From positions 124,001 through 188,000 of the forward strand of contig CANLXN010000004.1 in assembly GCA_947495135.1 (NCBI GenBank): 64,000 nt of DNA, read 5' to 3'. The position numbers and the translations under genes are program-made. The notes beneath the pieces are model-generated. The model was not told the origin of the DNA and searched no databases. It saw only the letters and a list, made by a program, of their open reading frames with translations. Each line of letters begins with the position of its first letter. Position 1 is the first letter of the stretch. Below are positions 28,116 to 37,207 of this stretch, piece after piece. The DNA comes from an uncultured Flavobacteriaceae bacterium (GTDB lineage Bacteria; Bacteroidota; Bacteroidia; Flavobacteriales; Flavobacteriaceae).

Positions 28116-28161
28116 GACATGAGACATGAGAGGTGGGTGGTGAGACGTGAGAGGTGAGAGG
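28116..28161. repeat. Imperfect G-rich simple repeat
   Basis: GTGAGAGGTGAGAGG-type units are repeated with variation over about 46 bases in the gap between the lipoprotein start and the T9SS gene stop. On the minus strand the unit is CTCAC(C/G), the same style as the clean heptamer array at 53899-53941. Confidence 0.6.
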
Positions 28162-28231
28162 TTGTTGGGGATTTGGGATTGAAGTTGAAAAATGGACGAC
28201 GATAACTAGTCCTGATTTCCCTTTCCTCGAC

Positions 28232-28273
28232 ACAAAAAAAATTCCGCATCACAAAAAGCGTGACACGGAATTA
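28232..28273 (-). terminator. Terminator for the T9SS gene at 28300
   Basis: On the minus strand AATTCCG pairs with CGGAATT, with an inner TCAC/GTGA pair, and the hairpin is followed by about eight T. It lies 27 bases past the stop at 28300. Confidence 0.85.
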
Positions 28274-28299
28274 GGGTTAGTTAGGGATTGGGTTATTGT

Positions 28300-30042
28300 C
28301 TACTTCTTAATGAACTTAAACGTTTGGGCTTGTCGGTTATCGTCCATGATGTTTAGGAAATACAATCCGTTTGTAAGTTGGTCTACTTGAATGGATTTAT
28401 CTGAATTAAAGTTTCCATTCGCAACCACTCTTCCTAGAGAATCCATCAAGGTGTAGCTCACTGCATTTTGAACCGTTGTATACAGCACATCACTTACTGG
28501 ATTAGGGAAGATCACTCCAGTATTGATTTGTACATCTCCATTCGATAAGCTTCCTGTACAGTCGTTTTCTGTAAAATTAAATCCGCTTACGTTCAAATTA
28601 AATGGCGTGGCATTACTTGGTGTTGAACCTGAGAATACTTGAACAAGCAACCTATTAACAGGTGTGTGACTGATAGTAAGTGGTGCATTCTCGCACACAT
28701 TTCTCTTGTCTGTTCCTGTTTTGTATAGTTCTGCCTTAGTGAAATCTGCCGAATCATTTCTTCTGTATCCAACGTGGAAATAATCGTTTACACTTCCTGT
28801 CGAGTTACGTCCTGTAAAACTCATGTCTGGATAGTAGATCAATGGCATTTGTCCATTCCAGAAATTAAATTCGTCTCCGGTTGGCTCTACATGAGGAACT
28901 AAGAATTGATAGTTAGGTCCCACCGCATTTCCTGTTGCTTTTTCAAATTCGTATACAAAGATGTTGCTTGTTCCAAATTGTGCAACTCCTGCGTTATCGA
29001 TCCAGTTTTCGTCTCTATCGTATCCTGTGATTACTAAGTTGTTCGGACTTACAAGAGACTCCATGATATTGAACGCATATTTGTCGTATTCGTTCCCATT
29101 TGCGTACCAAGATCTAGCAGCGTCCACATTTCCGGTGGCATTATCGAATACCGTCACTCCAAAAAAGTGAGATACTGAATAATTGGCAAGCATGTAAATT
29201 CTACCGTCGGCAGCGTCGAAATAAGCATCTACGCTCACATCTCTAGAGTTTCCGAAAATATAACTCTGATCCCACATCCAACTTCCTTGAAAGTCTACTT
29301 TGTGTGCTAAAACTGCTTGTTGCGTCTGGTTAGAAGAATTTAAACCTGTTGCGCTTCCTGTGATAAAGAAACCGTCGCTGGTTTCGGTGATTCCGTTGAT
29401 GAAATCGTAATCGGCTGTAGCAGATACCGAAGTATCCAATTCTAGAGACCAAAGGATATTTAGATTTACATCCGTTCTCAATACAAAACCGATGTTGTTT
29501 GCACAATTGGTGTCTACGTTATAGCAACCGCTAAAGAAACCACCTACTACAAATCCAGGGTCCCCTATTGCGTCTCCATCCACATCACTTTCGGTGTATT
29601 GAATATTTAGACCGCGCGAATTAAAGTTAGGAGAAACGATATCGTAGTATTGTACATTAAGCACATTTCCAGTATTTGCTTCAATTTCTGCGATAAAAGT
29701 TCTTTTGGTACCTCCTACATCTACAGAACCTGTTACGTAGGTAATATCGAAACGGTTTACAATGTCGAATACTCTTGCATTTGGTAGTGCACCTCCATCG
29801 TATTTTCTGGCCCACACCACATTTCCGGTTTGGCTTACACGTTTAAGCGTAAATACTTGAGTAGTCATGGAAGCATCGAATAAGTTAGCCGCCACCATGA
29901 TGTCGTCTGAACCATCGTTTAAAGGGTCCTGATTAAGATCGTGGTAATGTTCGTTGTTTACTCCAACATTGGTTTGGTGTTGTGCAGATAAGCAAAGCGT
30001 GAATAAAAAAGCAAGTGTCGAAAAAAGTAGTTTAGTTTTCAT
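28300..30042 (-). CDS. T9SS cargo protein, propeller-like
   Basis: The 580-residue protein has a signal peptide (MKTKLLFSTLAFLFTLCLSAQ) and a series of beta-rich repeats (RVSQTGNVVWARKYDGGALPN, NLNILWSLELDTS, DFQGSWMWDQS) that look like a WD40/SBBP-type propeller. A C-terminal T9SS type A sorting domain follows (IFPNPVSDVLYTTVQNAVSYTLMDSLGRVVANG ... LTNGLYFLNIMDDNRQAQTFKFIKK). It is exported through T9SS and surface-bound or released. It is the first of the minus-strand genes leading to the CHAT operon, separated from the lipoprotein genes by a terminator and a G-rich repeat. Confidence 0.85.
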   Translation of the reverse strand: MKTKLLFSTLAFLFTLCLSAQHQTNVGVNNEHYHDLNQDPLNDGSDDIMVAANLFDASMTTQVFTLKRVSQTGNVVWARKYDGGALPNARVFDIVNRFDITYVTGSVDVGGTKRTFIAEIEANTGNVLNVQYYDIVSPNFNSRGLNIQYTESDVDGDAIGDPGFVVGGFFSGCYNVDTNCANNIGFVLRTDVNLNILWSLELDTSVSATADYDFINGITETSDGFFITGSATGLNSSNQTQQAVLAHKVDFQGSWMWDQSYIFGNSRDVSVDAYFDAADGRIYMLANYSVSHFFGVTVFDNATGNVDAARSWYANGNEYDKYAFNIMESLVSPNNLVITGYDRDENWIDNAGVAQFGTSNIFVYEFEKATGNAVGPNYQFLVPHVEPTGDEFNFWNGQMPLIYYPDMSFTGRNSTGSVNDYFHVGYRRNDSADFTKAELYKTGTDKRNVCENAPLTISHTPVNRLLVQVFSGSTPSNATPFNLNVSGFNFTENDCTGSLSNGDVQINTGVIFPNPVSDVLYTTVQNAVSYTLMDSLGRVVANGNFNSDKSIQVDQLTNGLYFLNIMDDNRQAQTFKFIKK

Positions 30043-30358
30043 AATATAGATTTTAAAAATTGTGTTTTAATTTGTTTACACTTCTATATCTTATGTTTTA
30101 CTTTTTGTTACCTCTATTTTTTATTTTTTTCTGAAATGTTCTGAAATATTCAAATCATTGTCACTTCGAGTGATTTTCATCAGGCACGAGTGAAAATTGA
30201 ATCGAGAAACACGCAGCGACCTTTTGTTCTCGATACAAAAGCGACTTTAATTTATCCTTCACTGCACAGTATTAACAATATTTTTCCTACTTTTTCCTTC
30301 TCCCCATCTGATGCAACCGCGTCTGTTTTCTATTTTATGAACTAATCAAAACCAAGCA
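30043..30358. other. 316-base divergent intergenic region with nested palindromes
   Basis: This separates the divergent T9SS gene and metalloprotease gene. At 30161-30173 TCACTTCGAGTGA is a near-perfect palindrome. An ATTTTCA/TGAAAAT pair spans 30173-30196, and CTTTTGT/ACAAAAG (30221-30241) forms a 7-base stem. TCACTTCGAG with TCGAGAA resembles interspersed repeats I recall from Flavobacteriia genomes. Promoters for both genes should also lie here, but no clear consensus was seen. Confidence 0.5.
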
Positions 30359-31771
30359 ATGAACACATTGAAGCGCATTCTTATCTGTATTTTATTTATT
30401 AATTCTTTTTATGGTTACACGCAAACTGACTGGTGCGGAACAAATATGCAAAATCATCCGTTTAACTATTATGACACTTCAGTAATAGATCAAAATATTC
30501 CAATTGAAACACTTCTAGGTGAGCAAAAATTTGTGCTCAAAGTTCATTTTTGGGACTTTACTGAAGACAGTGGCACAAATTTCACAGAACTTCAAGAGTC
30601 CAATATGTTAGACGTAGTTGCCGGGCTCAACCAACGTTACAATGGTTTTAATGTTTTCTTTAAAATGTCTGGAATTAGTTTAATACCGTCTTCAGAATGG
30701 GCTATCTCCGAAGATTGGGACGGCCAAGAAGGTGCTAGAATAAACTTCTTAAGAGATAATAATTATTATGTTCCTGGAAGTATTAATATGTACGCCTTTG
30801 AACAACTCCCTGGACAACTTCGAGCCTCCGCAATATTTGATTGGTTTCAAGGTAAATTCTTGGGAGTCGGATCTACAGTAGCTGATTTTGAAAACAGTTG
30901 GGTAATGAGCCATGAAGTTGGTCATGTTTTCCGTTTAAGACATACTTTTGACGAGACTATTAAAGTTGAACATGTAGACAGATTTGGCGAACCCGAATAT
31001 AATGCATTTGAAGCGGGAGATTTTATCATTGACACTTTTGCTACCCCAACTGGATTAAATGAAAATAGCAATGATTTTGATCCTATTGACTGTTTATATA
31101 CTGGAAATGCCGTTGATCCAAAGGGAAGACCATACTCAGATTATGAACCTGAGATAACAAACTATATGGGCTACAGTACTCCATGCCATTCAAGGTTTTC
31201 GCATGGCCAAATTGCCTTTATGCGAGGTGTAATTGATGTTTTAGACGATCACCCAGATGGACTTACTTTAATTACTACTTATCCAATAGAAATTCTATAT
31301 GAGCCATACAAAGGTGAATATTATGTCGTAGGACCAAGCAATAATGAACGCGCCATTTTTCAATATGGATTTGACTATGAATTTGTGGACTGCTCGCAGG
31401 CATCCGTTTACAACGAACCTTCTGCTTATAACGATATTTCATTTTGGTACGGCAATGTGATCTCTAGCTTTGACAGTGACTTTATTGGTCCAATAGTCCA
31501 TAATAACCATACTGCTATTCGAATTTTACAAGTGAACGATGCACAACCCAGAAAATGCTATAATAATTATAATCGAGCCCCGTCTGATGGAAGTGTTATA
31601 CACTTTTTAGACGGTGTGCCCAATACCAACATTACCATTACACCACAAGACAGTTTGCAAATAAATAATCCATCCATGCTAGATATTTTAGATCCTGGAC
31701 TATACAATGTGACAAAAAATTATAATGATGGCACCACAGAAGACACCATGATTCTCAAAGGAAATAACTAA
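30359..31771 (+). CDS. M43-like (pappalysin) metalloprotease, secreted
   Basis: The 470-residue protein has a signal peptide (MNTLKRILICILFINSFYGYTQ). Near residues 185-195 the zinc motif HEVGHVFRLRH matches the metzincin HExxHxxGxxH pattern, with Arg at the usual Gly position. A Met-turn lies downstream (TNYMGYS). An early block (LLGEQKFVLKVHFWDFTEDSG) is the usual prelude of M43 cytophagalysins. The C-terminal part has no recognised T9SS sorting domain, unlike many family members, so the export route is unclear. It is followed after 9 bases by two tandem leucine-rich T9SS proteins and probably shares a transcript with the first. Confidence 0.75.
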   Translation: MNTLKRILICILFINSFYGYTQTDWCGTNMQNHPFNYYDTSVIDQNIPIETLLGEQKFVLKVHFWDFTEDSGTNFTELQESNMLDVVAGLNQRYNGFNVFFKMSGISLIPSSEWAISEDWDGQEGARINFLRDNNYYVPGSINMYAFEQLPGQLRASAIFDWFQGKFLGVGSTVADFENSWVMSHEVGHVFRLRHTFDETIKVEHVDRFGEPEYNAFEAGDFIIDTFATPTGLNENSNDFDPIDCLYTGNAVDPKGRPYSDYEPEITNYMGYSTPCHSRFSHGQIAFMRGVIDVLDDHPDGLTLITTYPIEILYEPYKGEYYVVGPSNNERAIFQYGFDYEFVDCSQASVYNEPSAYNDISFWYGNVISSFDSDFIGPIVHNNHTAIRILQVNDAQPRKCYNNYNRAPSDGSVIHFLDGVPNTNITITPQDSLQINNPSMLDILDPGLYNVTKNYNDGTTEDTMILKGNN

Positions 31772-31780
31772 ATTTAAAGG

Positions 31781-32752
31781 ATGAAATTTTTTTACGTAAT
31801 TTTTCTAGGTCTTTTTTTTGTCTATACAGTAGATGGACAAATTACTCTCATCCCAGATGAAAGCTTCGAATTCCGTTTGGTTATCGAAGGAATCGATACT
31901 GACGGAGTTGTGAATGGTCAAGTGTTAACTACTGATATCGCGGATGAAACTTCTCTAATTATTCCACCAATGACCATGATTACCGATTTAACCGGAATAC
32001 AAGACTTCACAAGCCTAGAAAATTTAGACATTGGGCAAGCAGAGATTGAGAATTTAGACTTAAGTCAAAACATCAATTTAAATCGATTATCATTAGCAGA
32101 TTTAAGTCTCTTCTCTTTAAACCTTGAATCAAATGTTGATCTGGAGATTCTTATATTAATGTTAAATGGACCTGGTTCAATCTACTTTAGTTCGTTATCC
32201 GACATAGATTTGAGTCAAAACATTAACCTTAGGCTAGTAAATATTGTAGCTACTGAAATTTATGACATGGACGTTTCTGCTAACACTAATCTCGAAATTT
32301 TTGAATTACACTTTATGGACAATCTATTAAATGTAAATCTCAAGAATACTAATAATAGTAACATCAACTTTCTTCGTATCGAAGATAACGCTAACCTACA
32401 GTGCGTTCAAGTAGACGATCCGCAAGGAGTTATAAATGGTGTGGATCCTCCATATGATAATTGGATCATTGAAAACGATCCCATCATCACAGACGATTGC
32501 CAATTGGGTGTGGCGGAGTATTTGAGTAATCAAGTTTCTCTAGTTCCAAACCCTACTGCTGGTAAATTGTATTTGGAGGTGGACCGTTTGGAAGTAGAAG
32601 GACTATTTCTTTACGATACCTTGGGACGTTTGGTGCTTTCTAAAACAAATGAGTTTAACAGCATGGACCTATCACAACTCCCGCAAGGATTTTACCTCCT
32701 GGAAATAGAAACAGATGAAGGGAAGCTCACTAAGAAAATTGTAAAAGAATAA
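31781..32752 (+). CDS. Leucine-rich repeat protein with T9SS sorting domain (copy 1)
   Basis: The 323-residue protein begins with a signal peptide (MKFFYVIFLGLFFVYTVDGQ). A conserved cap follows (DTDGVVNGQVLTTDIADET), then leucine/asparagine-rich ladder repeats (DLTGIQDFTSLENLDIGQAEIENLDLSQNINLNRLSL). A T9SS type A sorting domain ends it (LVPNPTAGKLYLEVDRLEVEGLFLYDTLGRLVLSK ... FYLLEIETDEGKLTKKIVKE). Likely surface-exposed binding protein. The last ~85 residues are almost identical to the next gene. The gap after the metalloprotease is nine bases. Confidence 0.85.
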   Translation: MKFFYVIFLGLFFVYTVDGQITLIPDESFEFRLVIEGIDTDGVVNGQVLTTDIADETSLIIPPMTMITDLTGIQDFTSLENLDIGQAEIENLDLSQNINLNRLSLADLSLFSLNLESNVDLEILILMLNGPGSIYFSSLSDIDLSQNINLRLVNIVATEIYDMDVSANTNLEIFELHFMDNLLNVNLKNTNNSNINFLRIEDNANLQCVQVDDPQGVINGVDPPYDNWIIENDPIITDDCQLGVAEYLSNQVSLVPNPTAGKLYLEVDRLEVEGLFLYDTLGRLVLSKTNEFNSMDLSQLPQGFYLLEIETDEGKLTKKIVKE

Positions 32753-32756
32753 AAAC

Positions 32757-32783
32757 AAAGCGACTCTCACAGGTCGCTTTTTT
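32757..32783 (+). terminator. Terminator between the tandem leucine-rich genes
   Basis: AAGCGAC and GTCGCTT form a 7-base stem with an eight-base loop, followed by T residues. It lies directly past the stop of copy 1 and before copy 2, so copy 2 probably has its own promoter. Confidence 0.8.
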
Positions 32784-32813
32784 ATTGGTATCTTAGAATA
32801 TTAGAGTTGCCTC

Positions 32814-33782
32814 ATGAAAATATTTTATCTAAGTTTTCTAAGTCTATTTTTTGTTCCTACCGTAAGCGGGCAAATTACCCTTATTCCAGATTCCTTGTTT
32901 GAGTTTCATTTGGTGAATGAGGGTATAGACACGGATGGGATCATTAATGGACAAGTATTTACTACAGATATCGAAGATGAAACCGTTTTATACCTCCCCT
33001 CTACGGGTGCCACAGACTTAACAGGATTGCAAGATTTTACAAATCTTCGAGAATTAACTATTTTTCAAATGGATATACCTGAAATTGATCTATCACAAAA
33101 TATGTTATTAGAACGACTATCGTTGGATGATTTAAGCTTAGAGAGTCTAAATATTTCAAACAATATAAATTTAATTGATTTAACCCTTTTCCTTAACAGT
33201 CCAAATGGTATGTTTTCAAGTTCAATGAATTCTTTAAACGTTACCAATAATATTCTCTTAGAAGACGTGAATATTGCTCATGTTCCATTAACTCATGTGG
33301 ATTTTTCTAATAATGTTAATTTGATCCGGTTCGGACTAAGTTTCATGCCTACGCTGCAAACCGTTAATATTAAGAATAACAATAACGAACAGATTAGTTT
33401 CTTGTTTATAGAAAACAACATCAATATAGAATGTGTCCAAGTGGACGATCCTGCCGCAGTAATAGCCGGTACAGAGCCTCCGTATGACAATTGGTTCTTT
33501 TTAAACGATCCCATCATCACAGATGATTGCCAACTGGGTGTAGCGGAGTATTTGAGTAATCAAGTTTCTCTAGTTCCAAATCCTACTGCTGGTAAATTGT
33601 ATTTAGAGGTGGAACGATTGGAAGTAGAAGGACTATTTCTTTACGATACCTTGGGACGTTTGGTGCTTTCTAAAACAAATGAGTTTAACAGCATGGACCT
33701 ATCACAACTCCCACAAGGATTCTACCTTCTGGAAATTGAAACAGACCAAGGGAAGCTCACTAAGAAAATTGTGAAAGAATAA
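32814..33782 (+). CDS. Leucine-rich repeat protein with T9SS sorting domain (copy 2)
   Basis: The 322-residue tandem paralogue has the same layout as copy 1: signal peptide (MKIFYLSFLSLFFVPTVSGQ), the cap (DTDGIINGQVFTTDIEDET), ladder repeats (DLTGLQDFTNLRELTIFQMDIPEIDLSQNMLLERLSL), and a T9SS sorting domain that differs from copy 1 at only two or three residues. The ladders are much more divergent than the tail, which suggests gene conversion of the 3' end or strong constraint on the sorting signal. It ends near a convergent terminator. Confidence 0.85.
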   Translation: MKIFYLSFLSLFFVPTVSGQITLIPDSLFEFHLVNEGIDTDGIINGQVFTTDIEDETVLYLPSTGATDLTGLQDFTNLRELTIFQMDIPEIDLSQNMLLERLSLDDLSLESLNISNNINLIDLTLFLNSPNGMFSSSMNSLNVTNNILLEDVNIAHVPLTHVDFSNNVNLIRFGLSFMPTLQTVNIKNNNNEQISFLFIENNINIECVQVDDPAAVIAGTEPPYDNWFFLNDPIITDDCQLGVAEYLSNQVSLVPNPTAGKLYLEVERLEVEGLFLYDTLGRLVLSKTNEFNSMDLSQLPQGFYLLEIETDQGKLTKKIVKE

Positions 33783-33837
33783 AAAAACGGGGGTTAGTTT
33801 TTGCCGATTCGTTGTATTTCACATCACTTTTCAGCAT

Positions 33838-33873
33838 AAAAAAACCTCCCGAAAATTAAATCTCCGGAAGGTT
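33838..33873 (-). terminator. Terminator for the T9SS gene at 33893
   Basis: On the minus strand AACCTTCCG pairs with CGGGAGGTT (one G-U pair) across a 13-base loop, then a run of T follows. It lies 19 bases past the stop of 33893-36475. Confidence 0.8.
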
Positions 33874-33892
33874 CCAATCACTAAAACAACAA

Positions 33893-36475
33893 TTAATCTT
33901 TAATCAACTTGGCGGTATAGGTGGTATTATTTGTTCCTTTTACTTGAACAATATAGATTCCTGAAGCCAGCGAAGAAATATCTAGGTCTTGGGAATTTTG
34001 TGTCCCATCCATCTTTCTTCTAATCGCTTTTACACCGCTCATTCCTGAAACTTCTACCTCATCAATTGTATCGTTATTCAACTGAATAGTTACGTAGTTG
34101 TTTGCTGGATTTGGAGACAAGCTCAACACATTTTTCTCTAGTTCCATTTCAGAACCTGTAGATAACGGCATGTCCAATCCGTTGATAATAGCATCGATGA
34201 TCGCATCTTGCGTCTCTTGGCTCATTCCTTCGGTTTCGTTTGTTAGCGAATTGAAGGTAAGCTGATACGTGAAACCAGCATCGTAGCAGTCACATTCTGG
34301 AGCATACATTCCAATTACATATAGTTTGTTACTCACAAATGGATATCCTGGGAACGTAGATGTTAGATTCCAATTTGGACCTGGTACCGATGCAAAAGGA
34401 GGTAACATACTTCCTGAAGCGTTTCCGTAAGAGAATGTACTCCATACAACACTTACCGGGAATCCAGAACTCTCTGCAACATACCAGAAGTACTCACAGT
34501 CTCCTGCTCCGTGTAAATTATCGTCTGTAGTTGAAATGGTATTTAACGATCCTGTGATCTGGTTATTCGTTCCATCATGCTGTACCGTAATTGCAAGATC
34601 TGGATCTGTTAGTTTACCTACATAAATATCGTCTATCGCAACATCATTTCCATCTCCGTTTCCGCCTTCGTCTAATAAAATTTGAATATTCTGACTTCCA
34701 CCTGTTGCGGTAAAAGTGATATCCACTGTTTGCCAATCGCATGGGTTACTCGCAACCGTATTGATTGTTTGAGCTCCAGAAGAGGTAGTTCCAGCATTCA
34801 TAAATACCACAGGTAAAATATCGAACGTACACTGAGGCATGTTCTTGAAATTAGCACAGAACTTATAACGCTCTCCTTGCGTTAAACCGGTAAGCGTTTG
34901 TTCCCAAACAACTGAGGTACTAGCTTGCTGTGTTTTACCGTTCACTACCATAAACTGATCGTTTAAAGCATAAGTTACCGGGTCTGCACAAAAAGAATGA
35001 TCTGTTACGTTTGCACCAAAAGCTGCAGCCGTGTTAGTCACGTCATATTCACCTGGAAACGTAGTCGCTGTTTGTGTGTAGCTACTATTAAAACCTGTGT
35101 TTCCGAACTCAAAGTTTCCGTTCGCTACTAGATTTTCATCATCACAGCAGTAAGCTCCTTGGTTTCCTAAATCGGTATCTTCACAAAAACAAACATCGTT
35201 ATTAATTCCAGGACGTTCTCCGTCTTGTACTCCTCCAACTTCCTTAGAAGATCTCTGCGTTACCGTCACTACGTTTCCAGCACTGTCAATAAGATCGAAC
35301 GTAAGAACGGCCACTAAATCGTAACAACTTCCTGGCGTCTGATCTGGAAAATCTGTCGGCGCAAGTGTGAACGTATAATTAGGAGCACTAATGCTAGGCC
35401 CAGTTACTGTATTTACTAACACATTACTCTGATAGATTTCTAATGAAATATTCACATTAGTGGCTCCCCCAGATGCAGGTAATAAAAAGTCTCCTGAAAT
35501 ATTTTGAGGAAAGTTTAAACAATCTCCCTGTTCTAAGTTTAGGTCGATATCGCCTTCATTCACGTTTACACATTCTTCGCAAACATCGTCTACATAGGTA
35601 TATCCTTTATGTCCACCCGCAGAGCAATCTGAATTGATAAACATAATTACCACTTCCTGTCCAATATGGCTAGAAAGATCTAAATAGGCACATCTCCAAT
35701 CTCTGTAGTAAGTAGTTCCGCCGTTTACCGCATTGATAAATGGGTTACTCGGATTTGCTACGTCTACTATTTTGTCGATCGTTGTTCCGCTCATATCGGT
35801 TGCTTCAGCGATAAAAAATACTTCGGTTCCATTTACAGATCCGTCGCTATTAGAATGACTTCTATCCATTACAATAGAATACTGAAAATAGTATTCGGCG
35901 TTCGCTGGTGTTACGATAAAACGTTTTGCAACTCCTTCGGCTCCATAACCTGCCTGATTATTTCCCAATCGCAACGACTGGCTCCCTGTGGTTCCTGGCG
36001 CAGTTCTTTGCAATGGAAACGAAGGGGATGCCACTGAAATGATTGGATCTAATCCAGTACTCTCGATAGATGTATAATTTTGCCCAAAGGCAGTTCCCGT
36101 AAAAGGCAAGGGCAATATCCCCGGACTGGCGGAGAGGCCGTTTTCTATGGGGATGGTCGTCCCGCTATGGGTGAGACTTAGACCGGTCCAGTCTGCGTAG
36201 TCATCTTCGAAGCCACCATTTTGGCAGGGGTCTTGGCTTACGGTAATTTCGTTTAGAAGAGCGCTTATGGAAGCCGATGCTTTAAACGAATCTAAAAATT
36301 GGTTTGCAGTAAGTTCATTGAGTCTTTCATTGAACTCCTCTGATGACCAACTAAGGTCGTAATCGAAGTGAACCATTTTTCCTTGAATGTTCACTAAAGT
36401 GTCTCGCTCTTGTGAGCTTGCAATTCCTGTTAGCATTAAGAGTGCTAAAAAAAGGATGTTTGTAATTGTTTTCAT
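33893..36475 (-). CDS. Large T9SS cargo protein with carbohydrate-binding-like modules
   Basis: The 860-residue protein starts at ATG 36475 (signal MKTITNILFLALLMLTGIASSQ); the track start at 36520 adds 15 residues. It contains two CBM/concanavalin-like modules recognisable by GFEDDYADWTGLSL and NLVANGNFEFGNTGFNSSYT beginnings and by YVDDVCEEC and VAIDDIYVG endings, with paired Cys. A T9SS type A sorting domain ends it (LSPNPANNYVTIQLNNDTIDEVEVSGMSGVKAIRRKMDG ... YTAKLIKD). Export through T9SS is expected. It is divergent from the ECF sigma gene with 145 bases between the starts, so it is a candidate target of that sigma factor. Confidence 0.85.
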   Translation of the reverse strand: MKTITNILFLALLMLTGIASSQERDTLVNIQGKMVHFDYDLSWSSEEFNERLNELTANQFLDSFKASASISALLNEITVSQDPCQNGGFEDDYADWTGLSLTHSGTTIPIENGLSASPGILPLPFTGTAFGQNYTSIESTGLDPIISVASPSFPLQRTAPGTTGSQSLRLGNNQAGYGAEGVAKRFIVTPANAEYYFQYSIVMDRSHSNSDGSVNGTEVFFIAEATDMSGTTIDKIVDVANPSNPFINAVNGGTTYYRDWRCAYLDLSSHIGQEVVIMFINSDCSAGGHKGYTYVDDVCEECVNVNEGDIDLNLEQGDCLNFPQNISGDFLLPASGGATNVNISLEIYQSNVLVNTVTGPSISAPNYTFTLAPTDFPDQTPGSCYDLVAVLTFDLIDSAGNVVTVTQRSSKEVGGVQDGERPGINNDVCFCEDTDLGNQGAYCCDDENLVANGNFEFGNTGFNSSYTQTATTFPGEYDVTNTAAAFGANVTDHSFCADPVTYALNDQFMVVNGKTQQASTSVVWEQTLTGLTQGERYKFCANFKNMPQCTFDILPVVFMNAGTTSSGAQTINTVASNPCDWQTVDITFTATGGSQNIQILLDEGGNGDGNDVAIDDIYVGKLTDPDLAITVQHDGTNNQITGSLNTISTTDDNLHGAGDCEYFWYVAESSGFPVSVVWSTFSYGNASGSMLPPFASVPGPNWNLTSTFPGYPFVSNKLYVIGMYAPECDCYDAGFTYQLTFNSLTNETEGMSQETQDAIIDAIINGLDMPLSTGSEMELEKNVLSLSPNPANNYVTIQLNNDTIDEVEVSGMSGVKAIRRKMDGTQNSQDLDISSLASGIYIVQVKGTNNTTYTAKLIKD

Positions 36476-36593
36476 AATTAAAGTGTTTTTTGGTTTATAG
36501 TTTAAATGGCAACCAATCATCTAGTTACCTTTCTTATTCACCCCTATATCCGCACCATTCATTATTGTTACCCCTGCTCTAGTAAATTTTATT

Positions 36594-36601
36594 TAACTTT
36601 A
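36594..36601 (+). promoter_or_regulatory. Candidate -7 box for the ECF sigma gene
   Basis: TAACTTTA is one base off TAnnTTTG and lies 19 bases before the ATG at 36621. No clear -33 element was seen at ideal spacing, so evidence is weak. Confidence 0.3.
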
Positions 36602-36620
36602 GTTCATCTTTACAGTGTTC

Positions 36621-37205
36621 ATGGGGGAAATCAAAATACATTCCGATCAAAAATATATCGATGGATTGGTCAGCAATGACAGCCGTCTTATTGCTGAAAT
36701 CTATTCTAAGTTTGTCCCTAAAGTGGTGGGCTACATTAAAAAGAATAGCGGAGATGAGGCTGCAGCAAGGGATCTTGTGCAGGACGTGATCATGACTATT
36801 TACGATCAGGCAAAAACTAAAAATCTACAACTCAGTTGTCCGTTTGACGCCTACTTCTTTCTAATCTGTAAACGTAAATGGCTTACTGTTCTCAAAAAAA
36901 CTTCGAAGATTAGGGTAACAAACGAACCATTGTTGGGATTTGTTTCTGAGACGGTAGAAGATGAGGTGAGTGCAACAGAAAATTTTGAAGGTAGAATGGA
37001 ACTGTTTAAAGAGGTCTTCCAAAAACTGGGAGATACCTGTAAACAGATACTACAACTTTCTTTTGGAGGTATTTCGATGGACGAAGTGGCTTCACAATTA
37101 GAAATTTCTTATGCCTACGCCCGAAAAAAGAAATCACTTTGTGTGGGGCAACTCACCAAATGGGTTCAGGAATCTGCTGTGTATAATAAACTTAAAGAAA
37201 ATTAG
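36621..37205 (+). CDS. ECF-type RNA polymerase sigma factor
   Basis: The 194-residue protein has sigma region 2 (AARDLVQDVIMTIYDQAKTK with the -10 recognition helix) and region 4 (LQLSFGGISMDEVASQLEISYAYARKKKSLC, a helix-turn-helix). ATG at 36621 (MGEIKIHSD) is preferred to the GTG at 36615 in the track. It is followed after two bases by a membrane protein that probably holds it inactive, and lies divergent from a T9SS cargo gene. In Bacteroidota such pairs often control envelope and secreted genes, but the cue here is unknown. Confidence 0.9.
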   Translation: MGEIKIHSDQKYIDGLVSNDSRLIAEIYSKFVPKVVGYIKKNSGDEAAARDLVQDVIMTIYDQAKTKNLQLSCPFDAYFFLICKRKWLTVLKKTSKIRVTNEPLLGFVSETVEDEVSATENFEGRMELFKEVFQKLGDTCKQILQLSFGGISMDEVASQLEISYAYARKKKSLCVGQLTKWVQESAVYNKLKEN

Positions 37206-37207
37206 TC

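Larger units (their letters stand above)
32489..33782 (+). repeat. Near-identical 3' ends of the tandem paralogues
   Basis: The segments 32489-32752 and 33519-33782 differ at only a handful of bases over about 264 bases, while the 5' parts of the two genes are clearly diverged. This marks a recent duplication followed by conversion of the T9SS tail. Confidence 0.8.

Noticed and set aside
28049-28252. Upstream extension of the lipoprotein ORF (68 residues)
   Set aside because: It is translated from the G-rich simple repeat, has no signal character and the ATG at 28048 starts a proper signal peptide.
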